Source: Channallabes apus (lineage: Eukaryota; Chordata; Actinopteri; Siluriformes; Clariidae). Taken from it: 64,000 nucleotides of DNA. Position 1 is the stretch's first letter. Each line of letters begins with the position of its first letter. The position numbers and the translations under genes were made by a program. Location of the stretch: NCBI GenBank assembly GCA_030522415.1, contig CM060115.1, positions 9,583,579 to 9,647,578 of the forward strand, written 5' to 3'. The notes under the pieces were generated by a model. That model did not search any database and was not told where the DNA came from. It worked only from the letters and a program-made list of their open reading frames with translations. Below are positions 1 through 11,240 of the stretch, piece by piece.

Positions 1-540
1 GAATGAGATGCACTGAAGAAGAGATTTCAATTAAAAAGAAATGGGTCATGGAAAGCAGGAGGATGAGTTTGAAGCAGTAAGTGTGGGATATTTGACAGCG
101 TTCTCTTGTTAGAGCAAAGACTTGTGACCTTCTCGACCTTCACTCATTGCGTGAGTTTGTTGTGATGTGTTCAGGTAATGCAATGCGCTTGGGATTTGGA
201 AATAAAATTGAAATTCTAAAAAAAAAAAAAAATCTAGCTCTTATGTTGGTTTCTTCCTTTCTGGGGGGGAAAAAGGCTCTACTTTTCAGCATTCAAATTC
301 TTTCAAGCCTTGGATAGCATTTTAAATGGATTTTTTTGGCCCTTAAAGTGGATACGTTCACCAATATTGATTGGATAATAAGCAAAGACCAGTGGTAAAG
401 CGAATTCCTTCTATTAGCTAATGATACCAATTGGTTACTCAGTGTAGTATTCCTTTAAAATACAATGCTCAAATAGGCGCTGTCACACTTTTAGCCTGTT
501 AGCCCCATTATTCACCATAATGTGCTTTTTTGTTAAAATT
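1..540. other. unique AT-rich noncoding DNA
   Basis: I see no gene, splice-flanked frame or recognised repeat. A run of 14 A sits near 219-232 after a short AT-rich stretch, which could be the tail of an old retroposon, but no head is recognisable upstream. Confidence 0.5.
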
Positions 541-775
541 CAGAATCACTTCTCAGAAGCACTACTCTCTTACCTCCTGAAATGACTGATAAGAGCATAA
601 ACATGTAAATCCGTCCTGAGGAATTAACACAAGACGCGGTGAGCAATGTGTTGCATTAAAACCCAGAATCACTTCACCTCGCTACTCTCCTACCTCCTGA
701 AGTGACTGATAAGATAGTAAACATGTAAATTGGCTGAGAGAAAGTTGCAAAGACATCGCACGTGATGCGTTGCTT
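541..775. repeat. diverged tandem duplication, period about 123 bp
   Basis: Two successive units start with CAGAATCACTTC at 541 and 664. Both continue with ctctcytacctcctgaartgactgataag and then AAACATGTAAAT. The units differ by scattered substitutions and a small deletion in the second. No coding frame is shared. This is a local duplication rather than a known transposon. Confidence 0.7.
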
Positions 776-1670
776 CTTTTCAAATGCGTATGTTTTGCTT
801 AAGGTTATAAGGGATTTTTTTTAAGGCAAACGTTTGGGGATTACCCTTGATGTGTCAATCAAATCCAGGTTGAGGTACAGAGCGAAGAGCAGAAAAGATG
901 GTGACAAAAAGAAGAGGTTGGGAGGATGAAACGAGATGAAAAGTGCACTGCCAGAGATACCATAGTATCGTTGATAATTAATGTATAAATAGTATTGTAC
1001 AACAGTTAGATTTGACTAGTTTGAGTAATCTGATTGGACGAGAGGCATCAGTCCAATAACTGTCGGTCGTTATGGGTGAAAGTATTTTGGTACGGTCTGC
1101 AGAACTGGAAAGAGCGGAGAGCAACTGCCTGACATATTCAAATCCAGTAACGGAAGCACGTCAAGCAAGAAAACAGACCTGATAACATTATGTCATCTTA
1201 ACCAACACTTTGTAACTGCTTCTCAGTCATTCTGTATTGCCTCTGAACCAACCGTGTTGGTTTATGATTAACATGTGTTATAAAGCTAACTAGCTTTAAC
1301 ACAATGCTGACCACAGATCAAGGGAACAACTTGGTGTGTGGAACAAGGGACTGTAGACCCATAGTGCACTAGTTTTCCATTTAACATTATTGAGGATTGT
1401 CAATCTGGAAGTTAGTTGATATTCTAAAGCGGAATAAGTGGAAATGTTAAATAAATCTTGTATGTTTCTCAGAACTATTCACCACCTCTATGGTTTATTC
1501 TCATCATCTTTTTACAGTACTACATAGTACCGACAATGAATGTAGAAACTACTTTGACCCATGTTACTTTCAGAAACAGATCTGTCAGTTGCCAGATCAG
1601 TTGACCAAAAATAACTGGTTAAATAATCAAACAAGTAATTATTCTGTAACGCTGCTCTGCGACTATAATC
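776..1670. other. unique noncoding DNA
   Basis: No gene or clear repeat is visible. The stretch is AT-rich with stops in all frames. Confidence 0.5.
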
Positions 1671-2007
1671 ACTCACTCATCTTCTACGTATACCGCTCTA
1701 TCCTGTATTCAGGGTCACGGGGGCCTGGAGCCTATCCCAGGATGCTTAGGGCACGAGGCAGGGTACATCCTAGACAGGGTGCCAATCCATCGCAGGGCAC
1801 ACACACATACACACACTCCCACACTCATTCACACACTACGGGAAATTTGGGAACGCCAATTATCCTGACCTACATGTCTTTGGAATGTGGGAGGAAACCG
1901 GAGTACCCGGAGAAAACCCAGCAAGCACGGGGAGAACATGCAAACTCCATGCACACGGAGACGGGAATTGAGCCTGGCCGGGAATCGAACCCGAACGTCT
2001 TCCTGGT
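1671..2007 (-). mobile_element. V-SINE copy 1 (long subfamily)
   Basis: Reading the minus strand, this has the B-box region, the central V-SINE core (tttgcatgttctccccgtgc), the CA/TG-rich spacer and the 3' end that ends in an agcggtata-like motif. It carries the duplicated ggccaggct segment of the long subfamily, but the A-box end is degraded. It is moderately diverged, so older than most other copies here. The 178-codon open frame starting at 1490 runs through it and is not a gene. Confidence 0.9.
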
Positions 2008-3280
2008 TAAATACATTGCTTTATAGATATCAAATTTATAGATATCACCTATGAATTAAGAGAAACAGTCAGTAGAAATGGCAATGTCCTGTACATAAGA
2101 ATAGAGTCCGGGTCTCAGGAGGGTATAAAAACAATATCACACCTGAGGTCATGCTGTTGTACTAAATATTAATTGCTAAATTAACGCTCTTTATGTTCGA
2201 CTGAAGTATTGATTGTTCCAGCCTTCAAGTTTGCTTTCATACAAAATCTTTTGTTATTTATATCAAAACATAACCTTACTTTTATAGGATTAGTTCTTCC
2301 ATTAATTTTTTTTATCCCATTTTTCCTAATTATTTTTTTCCTAATTGAAGATTACACAGAGTCATCATTAGACAGAACGTGAAGAAAATAACAGCTTGAA
2401 TAATAATTGCATCGCATCCTCTGGCTATCATGTGAATTATGAATGAAGGTTGACAGTCAGCATTCTATCCATGTTAGCTTTATTTCTCAGTCTCTCTGTC
2501 TGTGAGTGATTCTTACAGTATATACAGTACACACTTTCAAAGAAATAATGATTCGAAGATCCACAATTCTGCACAATTCGGTCATTTCCCACACGAGCCA
2601 GGAGCACTAAAATACTGGCCCGGAGCGTTAACAGTTCTGTTAAGCAGTAAGATTACCTGTAAGCCGGGTCAATTTTTCAAAAATTAGTTCTAAAAAAGCA
2701 TACTGATTAAACACATTGGGGTTATACTGTAGGAAATACTCAATAATCAGGTTGCATGATTTATTATAAAGCAGAGTTACACTTTGAGGCCTGTTACAGC
2801 CCATCCCAAACTGTTTCATTCCTTTTATACCACAACAAGTAGTTTTTTAATTCATCCTCAAAAGTTCAGCATGCATTCTGAGATTTTTTTCTGATCACCA
2901 TAGTTGTAAGGAGCTTCCATAGCTTCCATGTTATCTGAAGTAGCCACTCGGCAGCAAGGCATGTTCACAGAAGGACCTGTTTATCATAGGATGTGTTTTG
3001 CTCTTGCATTGTTTTTTGTATTAGCTCCACAGAGCTATATATCGCCTATAAATCTCAAGAGGTCAGCAATTCTTTTAAATATCCAAAACCAGACTAACGG
3101 GCATTAACAACCACAAGATTGTATCTACTGTAATAACAAGTAGGATAACAAATCCCCAGGTTCAAGTTTATTTCCGCCTGTCTGTGTGTCTGTGTGTTCA
3201 GATCCACCACATCCCTAACAAGAATAAAACAGTCACTGAACTGTTGTATTCTTGGAATCGTAACCAAAACTAACATTACT
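2008..3280. other. unique AT-rich noncoding DNA
   Basis: No gene is recognised. Several TACTGTA/TACAGTA heptamers occur (near 2515, 2524, 2727 and 3127). The frames in this stretch are short and uncharacteristic. Confidence 0.5.
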
Positions 3281-3335
3281 TGAAGAGCATTCTTTTATTC
3301 TGCACAATTAAAAGTCCCGGTTTGACATGAACGCC
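3281..3335 (+). mobile_element. solo 3' end of a mariner-like element
   Basis: The segment reads tttattctgcacaatt then AAAGTCCCGGTTTGACATGA. This matches the 3' terminus of the mariner remnants elsewhere in the window (compare 24960-25005 and 4040-4070). Only this end is recognisable; the body to the left is not. Confidence 0.55.
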
Positions 3336-3419
3336 ATTCATACTGTAAGTCAAGTGTTTGGGTCACATAATCATATGATTCCATGAACTTGCTTTAGTAA
3401 CTATCACATGCTTTGTCCA

Positions 3420-3657
3420 GGGGCACTGGTGGCTCAGTGGTAGGTGGTTCGCCTGCCATGCGGAAGGCCCGGGTTCGATTCCCAGCCAGTGCCCAAACCC
3501 CAGCCGCTGGATGCAGTGCCGGTCCCTAGCCCGGATAAAATGGGAGGGTTGCGTCAGGAAGGGCATCCGGTGTAAAACCTGTGCCAAGTTGTAGTGCGGA
3601 CTGGATAGTCCGCTGTGGCGACCCCTTGTCGGGAGCAGCCGAAAGACCAACAACAAC
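3420..3657 (+). mobile_element. tRNA-Gly(GCC)-derived SINE, full length
   Basis: The first 75 nt (3420-3494) fold like a tRNA. A 9-bp perfect stem forms between GGGCACTGG (3421-3429) and CCAGTGCCC (3486-3494). The A box is tggctcagtgg, the B box is ggttcgattcc and the anticodon-loop region reads ctgccat, as in tRNA-Gly(GCC). The body contains gcgtcaggaagggcatccgg and gtggcgacccc, known from fish SINE 3' regions, and it ends in (AAC)n. AACTTGCTTT follows the tail and also occurs at about 3386, a possible target duplication 24 nt upstream of the head. Confidence 0.9.
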
Positions 3658-3664
3658 TTGCTTT

Positions 3665-4070
3665 GCGGTAGAAACATTTCTCTTTACACCAAAGCCATGA
3701 TTGTGTAAAGACTTCCTGCTTCACGTCTGAAACCCTGGCCTCCCAAGAACTTCTTTAATGACCTAACCATGTGGAAATGGCCTGGAGCGAGGTCAGGGCT
3801 GCACTGTGGTACTGTAATAACTCCCAGCCGAGGTGAATGATTGTGTGTACAGTTCCTACAGACAGATGCGTCTCTTGTCCATAAGTTATCCACCGATTTT
3901 CAACGATCAGACTTTGCACTCGCTGAATGTTCACAGAAACGATTGCAGTTCAGCTGGAATCGTCATTCACGGACTGTAATTGAAGTCTTCTGTAAATGTC
4001 AACCGGTTTTACACCTTTGTTCATTAAAAACGTTATCCCAAGTCCCGGTTTGACTTGAACACCCCTCGCA
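3665..4070 (-). pseudogene. mariner-like transposase remnant
   Basis: The minus strand at 3893-3684 encodes a fragment with CSPDLAPGHFHMVRSLKKFLGGQGF. This corresponds to the PDLAPSDFHLF...LGGQ region around the last catalytic Asp of mariner transposases. The expected Asp of SDF is changed to GHF. The right edge, near 4040-4070, carries the family terminus (cccggtttgacttgaacacc). The N-terminal helix-turn-helix half is not recognisable, so this is an inactive deletion derivative. It lies directly after the tRNA-Gly SINE. Confidence 0.75.
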
Positions 4071-5190
4071 TTTTAATGCTCTATTCATAGTAAGCCTGTA
4101 GTTCCTGCTCACATCTGTGTGACAAAGCTGTTATATTCAATAAAAACGATTTAAGAAAAACCGGTTTAAGCCCAACACATGGTTTTAAAGATTAATTTTT
4201 TTTTACAGACCATCTGTACAGCGTTGTGAAATTCTCAGCTTTTGACAACTTTACCTTTGAGAGATGATTTTCACTTTCAGCTCCATTACATATTCTTTAA
4301 CAGTACACTGTCTCTTTTTCAACGAACATGTGCTCAGATTGTAAAAGTGCATATTTATTCAGTACGGTCTCTCCAGCAGCTGTGATGACGCCCTGAACTA
4401 ATCAGAGTGGCTGAAGCTATCGATCACTGCCGTGACACGGGCCGGTCTGCCAGGCCTCTGAAAGAAATTGACATAATTGGTGGATCTGTTCGTCATTTCA
4501 CGAAGCAGCGAAAAGAAGGTAAACAGCGTCAGCGATCGAGGCAAATCAGGTTGCAGTAATTTGGTAAGCTACATAATAAATGTTGGTCGTCGAGGCGTGC
4601 TGAAACCACGGGAATTTCAGAAACTTCTGTCAGCTTCACCTAGCAGTACATCCATCATGTGCTACCCGGACGGCAGGCTGAATTCATCAACGACATTATG
4701 TATTACTTACTGAAATGATAAGGCCTACTATTCGCTGGCTCACTTTTACCTCCGATGCTTCAATATCCTCTGAATAAAACAGTATCCGGAATATATAAAA
4801 ACGCCTGGATGAAAAATACATGACTTAGTTAGGAATTTTGAAAGGTAACTCAAAAATCTGTTTTCTTTTTACTTCAGTAGTTTGATTTCAGGTATTGGAA
4901 CTTTAGACTCAACTTGGTCCTAAAGTTTAAAGGGAATTTATTATTTATTATAAGAGAAATTATAAAAGAAGACCAAGAAAACCTCAACACTATACCGTAA
5001 AGCATACCTGAATTCATAAACCATGGACTTCTCCTATTAGAGGGGCCTATGTATTGTAGCTAGCTAATTATCTCTCTAATTATGAGATAATGCCTTATAT
5101 AGCTGGCTGTAATGACACTTATTTGGTTTCTAGCTAATAGTTATCTCCCTTATCAGATAACAAGCAAGCTATATCAATATCTGTACCAGG
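4071..5190. other. unique noncoding DNA
   Basis: No gene is recognised. A short frame at 4477-4713 (78 codons) has no recognisable domain or splice context. Confidence 0.45.
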
Positions 5191-5192
5191 AA

Positions 5193-5330
5193 CCATGTGG
5201 CATGGTGGCTTAGTGGTCATCACTGTCGCCTTGCACCTCCATGGTCGGGGTTCGATTTCCACCTTGGGTCCGTGTGCATGGAGCGTGCATGCTGTACCCT
5301 TTCCCTGTGGTTGGTGGCTCACACATACAC
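5193..5330 (+). mobile_element. V-SINE copy 2, head only, degraded
   Basis: It has the A-box and B-box region (ggcttagtggtcatcactgtcgcc then ggggttcgatttcc) and the start of the central core (gtgtgcatgga). The 3' half is lost or unrecognisable. The divergence is high, so this is an old copy without the 18-bp head duplication. Confidence 0.75.
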
Positions 5331-6598
5331 ATAAACGAATAGCAAAAAGACAAGAAAAAGACCTGCGATACATGTATACTGTACATTCTGTATGTATCTG
5401 AACAACATTTAATGCTTACTATATGAATAGTTTAAACCTTTTTTCATTCATCTTACGGTAAGGTAAGATCTTAAGGTCTCATCTCGCTTCTAACATCATA
5501 CAGTAACACTGTAGCTACGGCTAATTCCTCATTTGTTTGGCAGATTGACATTTGTTAAGATAATGATTTTATTGAACCAGTGTGCTGGTAAGAGCTATAC
5601 TGTAGCTAGTAATCTTGATAATCCTGAGCTAACTAATAAGCTAGCTAACTAGATGTGCGTACTGTACCACTACAAACATCTCACTTTTTGTATTTTATTT
5701 AGCTAAGCTAATTATCTGAATATTTCTGAGCTAACTAACAAACTTTCTAGTTGCACTTAAATGCTATGCACCCAAGTAACCTTAAATAAGGCAAGGTTAA
5801 TAAAGCAAGCTCTGGATAAGTGACGAAGTAAGCCTGTTATAATAATAACTTGGTGTTATTTTTATCTTATTGGTTTAGAAAATTATATTTAAATAAAACC
5901 ATACACACTTCTTTTCTAATTACACGTGATAAAATCTAAAGGCTCACTGTGTTAATATTTATTGTGCTTAAATTTGATCTTAATAAGATTTGATTTAATT
6001 TGAATTCTACATTTGTACTGTAATTATAGTACTGTGATTATGAATTCGATCAACTACAGTGTTTCACTTGATGTTATCGGCTACTACGTGTATTATTTAA
6101 TGGGACACGTCTCATTAATGAGACAGAGAATGTAAGGCATGAGGCGTCAGTCTGTAGTTATATAGCGCCACTCAGTGGTAAAAGCAAGCAAATGCACAGC
6201 AAATGCACATGCCGTAATGCGGCGGCGACGTTAAATACGACGCTCCGATTTTGTAACAACTGTAGCTATCACGTGCTAGTCGTTTTGCTAATTACTATCT
6301 ATCTAGCTAATACCACTAACTAAGCTAAGGATTGTTTTTAACACCAAGTACTGAATTTAACATGGCTCAATGAGACTTAGATGGCATCAGATCTTTTATA
6401 TTCATTTATTTATTTATTTATCTATCTATATATCTATCTAACTTGCTACCTTGGTTAGCATTAAGCTATGTTGTTTCATCAGTCTTGATATGGATACATA
6501 TTGATGAAGCACATGTTGGCTGAATTTCTTAAGTGAATTTCCTTAGACCATTGGTAGCACACTAAAATAAAACCTTAAAAAAAAAAAGCAATATTTTC
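5331..6598. other. unique AT-rich noncoding DNA
   Basis: There are repeated short words of the form agctaac/gctagct and several TACTGTA heptamers. A short TTTA/ATCT microsatellite lies near 6400-6440. I see no gene. Confidence 0.5.
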
Positions 6599-6875
6599 TG
6601 CCGGCATGGTGGTTAGCACTGCGCCTTCATGATCGAGGGTTTGATTCCCGCCTCTAGTCTGCATGTGTGGAGTTTGTGCTTGGTGGGTTTTCTCTAGTTT
6701 TTCCGGTTTCCTCCCAGAGTCCAAACATATGCAGATTAGGTTAATTGGCAATCCCAAATTGCCCGTAGTGTGTGTGCCCTGCAGTGGATTGGAACCCTAT
6801 TCATGATGAACACTGTCTCGTGCCCTAAATCTCTAGGGACTCCAGATTCCCTGTGACCCTGTACAAAGTATAAGC
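6599..6875 (+). mobile_element. V-SINE copy 3 (old, short subfamily)
   Basis: Head, core (tttcctcccagagtccaaacatatgc in diverged form), TG spacer and the 3' end (gtataagcagtatagaag) are present, with a deletion in the core. It lacks the B-box duplication. It is diverged and no target-site duplication is apparent. Confidence 0.85.
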
Positions 6876-7400
6876 AGTATAGAAGTTGAAGAAATATTTT
6901 CCTGCCCATGACAGCTTGCAAAAATACTGACTGATTGAAGTCCCAGCTAGAATTCATTCCTGACTTGTGCACAGTGTTGCTTTGATGGACTCCAGATCCA
7001 TTGCATCCCGGAACAGAAAAAAACGCCTCCTGAAATGACGTGAGGCATGAACCATGCTTGGTTGTATTTGGGTCCAGAAAGATATTAAGAAATAAAGTTG
7101 TTAGGTGTGAAGCATTGGCGGGCAAGAACCCTTCCACTTAGGCACCAATGCTCTGAAAAGGGACATATATAAATAGATTAATAGCATAGTTGTCTTCAGA
7201 GCTGTTCATGAGTCAAGGCTGAAATATCCTGACTCACACAATTCAACAGCTGAGGGCTGTGGAAACTCTAGGGAAAGAGGTGAGCGGGAGAAAATCAACA
7301 AGAGTGTCTCTGAACTTTCGACCCGTGCCGCAGCCGTACAGCCAAGGGCTACTTAAATGGGAGTAAATGTTTTGGTGCCAATCACCGTCACTCCCCACAG
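6876..7400. other. noncoding flank upstream of exon candidate
   Basis: No repeat is recognised. The last 20 bases (ccgtcactccccacag) form the pyrimidine-rich tract and AG of the acceptor used by the exon candidate starting at 7401. Confidence 0.45.
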
Positions 7401-7611
7401 GAGCTGTTGAACAAGAGGGGGGACGATTGCCGGTCCATCATTATTCCAGCCCACACCTGCTCCTTCATCACCCCCATCGAGCCCTCCCCATCACTCCCTC
7501 GTACCCCTCCCCGGCCCTACGCCCCCCTGGAGGCGGATTGCTCGCACTTCCTGTCAGTTTCCACTTATCAGCGCAAGAAAACTGGAGCTCGTTGCCATGG
7601 AAACAGCCACG
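7401..7611 (+). CDS. candidate internal exon of an unidentified protein
   Basis: This is the best coding candidate in the window. It is preceded by a pyrimidine-rich tract ending CCCCACAG and followed by CACG/GTAAGG, a near-consensus donor. In phase 0 all 211 nt are open and third positions are strongly C/G, unlike the AT-rich surroundings. The 70-residue product begins ELLNKRGDDCRSIIIPAHTC, continues with a proline-rich stretch (IEPSPSLPRTPPRPYAPLEA) and ends with a basic patch (STYQRKKTGARCH). It would leave phase 1 at the donor. No transmembrane segment or catalytic motif is visible. I do not recognise the family; the composition would suit an intracellular linker or tail. Neighbouring exons in the same phase were not found with confidence. 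It could be a real exon of a large gene spanning the window, or a GC-rich conserved element that happens to be open. Confidence 0.5.
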
Positions 7612-8751
7612 GTAAGGGGAGGGGGGAGGATGGGGGGAGGGACTGCCGCATTGCTGGACTTGCGTATGTATGTTCCGGAGTACGTGCCTGTGTGTGTGTT
7701 TTTGTGTGTGTATGTGTGTGTGAATGAGACAGAAGTGGCCACGATGTCCATGTGGTTGAATTTGAATAAGCTCTGTTTATGTAAGCATGGCCAGATTATG
7801 CGTAGGCGCACGAGAGCTGACATATGACTCCCATTTTACATATATTGCTCATCCTGTTTTCCAAACTGCGCTAAGTAATGAATGCAGAATGCAAAAAAAA
7901 AAAAAAAAAGTTTCCTTAGTCTACACATAGGCTTGAATATGTGCTGTTAAAGAACTTCCTCTTTCTAACGAATGTTCAATTTACCATCTGCTAGCAAGAT
8001 GCGCAAAGGTCGGACCGGTGGCTCAGGTTCGGCTCGCGCCGTGACGAGAAGTGTTTTATTAGCGAGTCGGTGAGAGTTAGGGAGCGTGACGCAGGCCCAT
8101 TTTCATTCTGCCGCCGTGCCGCGGCCTGTCCTCGACTATATTGATCCCACAATCTCATCAAGCACGTTTCCTTGAAGATGCAATTTCCAGTGTGTCGCCG
8201 CAATGCTTTGTTCCAGGCGAGTCCGAAGCAATTGATCCCGGATCGTCCCTCTCAACTCATACTGCCAGCCATGCCAAAATGGCCTGCCTCGGGTTGCCTC
8301 GGAAGTATGTGATGCCCCTCACTTGTCAAATGAGAGCCTGGGTGAAGCCAGAGACACCTGCTCTAGTGGACAGGCTGAAAGTAGGAGGGGAAGCTTGGTG
8401 ACAGAGAGGTAAGCACGGGAGGATAACTGTTCACATGCAGTGTTTTCTACTGATCTGAATACAGTGTTGGTCTGCATTAATGTACATAAACAAATAGGCA
8501 AAAATCTCATGCGTGTGTTTGCGTGTGTGAATTGCATTTCACCATAGGGGTTAGAACTATTTGTTGTCATCTATTACAGTGGCATTTAGGACGGCTCATG
8601 GGACTTCAATAAACCTCCACACACACACGCACACACACATAGAAGGAGAACATGATTTCGTGTGACCTTCAGAATATTTTTTTAATGGAATCTGGGGCAA
8701 AACGAATCTAAAGAAGCCTTACTAAGGAAGGAATTATATATTTTTTTTTTC
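7612..8751. other. intron-like DNA, partly GC-rich
   Basis: It holds a (GT)n-rich microsatellite at about 7688-7722 and a run of 17 A at about 7893-7909. A GC-richer unique stretch at 7980-8410 ends in a donor-like GAGAG/GTAAGC near 8408, but without a convincing acceptor. A short CA microsatellite lies near 8618-8640. I see no recognised gene. Confidence 0.4.
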
Positions 8752-8980
8752 TCCGGGCTATATCCTGTACAGGGTCGTGTGGGGCCTGAAGAATATCCCA
8801 GGAGACTTTGGGCATAATTGGGGGAACACCCTGGTTATGTTCAGAGGAAACAGGAGTACCTGGAGGAAACCCACCAAGCACAGAGAGAATATGCAAACTC
8901 CATGCACACGGACCCTGAGGTGGGAATCGAACCCTCGACCCTGGAGGTGTGAGGCCGCAGTGCGAAGTGCAATGCCATAT
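8752..8980 (-). mobile_element. V-SINE copy 4 (internally deleted)
   Basis: On the minus strand the head (cctccagggtcgagggttcgattcccacc) and core are present. The CA/TG spacer and part of the 3' region are missing, and the 3' end is recognisable as ccctgtacaggatata. It is an old copy of the short subfamily. Confidence 0.85.
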
Positions 8981-8988
8981 ACAATGTA

Positions 8989-9019
8989 ATATATATATAT
9001 ATATATATATATACTGTAT

Positions 9020-9051
<32 letters not shown>

Positions 9052-9052
9052 G
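8989..9052. repeat. (AT)n followed by (GATA)n microsatellite
   Basis: About 12 AT repeats are followed by tactgtatat and then about 7 TAGA repeats. It sits at the head-proximal edge of V-SINE copy 4. Confidence 0.9.
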
Positions 9053-10637
9053 ATGCACACACATCATACTGTATACATAAACATATACTGTATAGATATA
9101 AATGCTTAACCTTTAATTATGAGCAACATTATTATTATGTTGTACAACCGAACCCTCTTCTCACAGCAACAGACTTTGACAGCCATTACATTGGGGAATC
9201 CTTTCAGCATCATCACAAACCATTACATACTGTATGACATCTGCTTATTTCTCAATACTCGCTTGTAGTTGAATAAAAACGATTCCAAATATATACGTTT
9301 GTGGAACTCTCCGCACATCCTTCCAGCTTGAGAGTAAAAAAAAAAAAAGCCCAAGGTGTTCTGAAACCCACATACACACCCTCACATGATATAAAAGGAA
9401 AAGCGGTCTGTTTTTTGGACGAACCAACATTGTCGGCCGTCGCAGCCTGGCAGCCGAGACACGCTACAGCCAGCATCCTGCCACATCACTCAGCTCCGCC
9501 TCCTTCCTCCCTCCTGTCGTCCTCTTCTGTTTTTCTCTCTGTAATCTTGTCACAAATGCATCGCCGACATGACTAAACCCCTTCCTCATTCTTCCTTTCC
9601 TCTGTCTTCCTCCTACTCGCCTTTTTGTCTTAATTACCATGCCAGTCATACCCCTACCCCCCCAATTCCCATCCTTATTACGAATTTTTTTGTTTATTAT
9701 TATTTCTTTTTTTAATTCCACAACACCGAACTAGCAATTTGTGATATTTAATTTGCCATCGACCCTTCAACTATTCACAAATAGAGAGGAACGTCTGGAG
9801 TTTAATTGAACGGGTCACTGGAAGTGAAAAATCAAGAAAAAGAAATAATAAATAGCTCAAGGCAAGGCGACTAGAAGCGAGTGGCATGATTAAAGTGGGT
9901 TGCGTGCATGGCACACTACCTCACTTTTTCCATTGCTGGATGTCAAACCTGTCCATCATGAGCCTTTTATCTGGAGACAAGGCGCAGAGATGCATACTCT
10001 GCACAGTCTGGCCTTTTATAACATTACCCTCTCGGTTCATTTCTGCATGCATAATTATAAAATCAGGAGTTTTCCAGGAAACACACACACACACACACAC
10101 ACAGACACATGCCACACCACACCACCCTCTCGTTCATTTTTCATTGACTCTGCCTGTGCTTCTGCCATGCTTGCAAACATTAAATGACAAACGTGTGTCG
10201 AAATGGCTGTTAAAGGATTATATGGCAACGTCTCCGACGCAGCATTAATGAAAAACCCCAACTTAAAACGCCCTTAAAAGCACACACACAGTCGGGGACA
10301 ATGAGAAGCTGTCCGCCGTTCGCCGCGTCGCGATTGCTGTGAGTTAACAAATTAATAGCTGACCTATCATGATGATAAATAATGTAAGTGTCAGTATGAT
10401 GAATAGCTGTCCCGATGCCGCAGGCATTGTGCTTCTTGTGCTGGAAATCATTAAACGTGATGTGTGCATCACTAGACCATAATTTGCAAATATCATCCGG
10501 GGTAAATTCCATGGCCTGTGCTTGAATACGAAAATCTGTAAGGCAATGTTTATTTGATTGCTTTGTACGGAGGGAAAAAAATGGAAGCTTTCTTTTAGAG
10601 GAAATTACACACACACACTTACAGACATTTACTGCAT
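9053..10637. other. unique noncoding DNA with CA repeat
   Basis: An (AC)n microsatellite lies at about 10080-10102. The 9480-9700 stretch is pyrimidine-rich on the + strand. Overlapping frames on both strands are products of low complexity. The 10250-10560 stretch is unique, moderately GC and lacks repeats. No gene is recognised. Confidence 0.45.
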
Positions 10638-10802
10638 ACAGTACTTTGCAAAAGTCTTGAGCCATACCTGTACCTTATTTTCATTCATTCATCTTTGATA
10701 CTGCTTTATCCTGTATTAGAGTCGCGGGGACCTGGAGCCTATCCCAGGAGACTCAGGGCACAAGGCGGGGTACACCCTGGACAGCGTGCCAATCCATCGC
10801 AG

Positions 10803-10849
<47 letters not shown>

Positions 10850-11240
10850 ATTCACACACTACGGGCAATTTAGGAACGCCAATTAGCCTAACCTGCATAT
10901 CTTTGGACTGTGGGAGGAAACCGGAGTACCCGGAGGAAACCCACCAAGCACGGGGAGAACATGCAAACTCCATACACACAGAGACGGGAATCGAACCCAG
11001 AACCTGGAGGTGCAAGGCGACAGTGCTAACCACTACACCACCCTGTCGCCCCTTATTTTCATATTAAGTCAAAATCAAAATAAAATGAAAGATTAAATGA
11101 CATGTTTTACTGTTTTACCCAAAATTGGTTGCAGCAACCTCATTTCCCCTCTCGTCTGTTCCAACCATCACCAGTTTACTAATCACCGGCCTGATCATGT
11201 CATTATTTGCCCCTGCCCTAAGGCTATGTTCACTTTACCA
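10638..11240 (+). mobile_element. TIR element (Tc1-type MITE) split by a V-SINE
   Basis: The left end at about 10638 reads acagtactttgcaaaagtcttgagcc. The internal segment at about 11130-11220 (gcagcaacctcatttcccct, then gtcattattt gcccctg) matches the internal part of the complete element at 22978-23458. The right terminus is not recognisable. V-SINE copy 5 interrupts it at 10685-11050. Confidence 0.75.
10685..11050 (-). mobile_element. V-SINE copy 5, full length with 12-bp target duplication
   Basis: Full-length minus-strand SINE of the short subfamily, with a long CA tract (about 10806-10848) in its spacer. The direct repeat ccttattttcat occurs at 10673-10684 and 11051-11062, a perfect 12-bp target-site duplication. 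The copy is little diverged, so the insertion is recent and postdates the MITE it splits. Confidence 0.95.

Noticed and set aside
1490..2026. 178-codon frame
   Set aside because: Two thirds of it is V-SINE copy 1. All similar frames containing ETHQARGEHANSMHTETGIEP or VCMEFACSPRAWWVSSGYSG are translations of the V-SINE core.
3420..3494. functional tRNA-Gly gene
   Set aside because: The tRNA-like part continues without a terminator into a SINE body with an (AAC)n tail, and related copies occur elsewhere, so it is a SINE head.
10806..10848. CRISPR-like or satellite array from the CA tracts
   Set aside because: These are CA expansions of the V-SINE spacer; no spacer/repeat structure is present.
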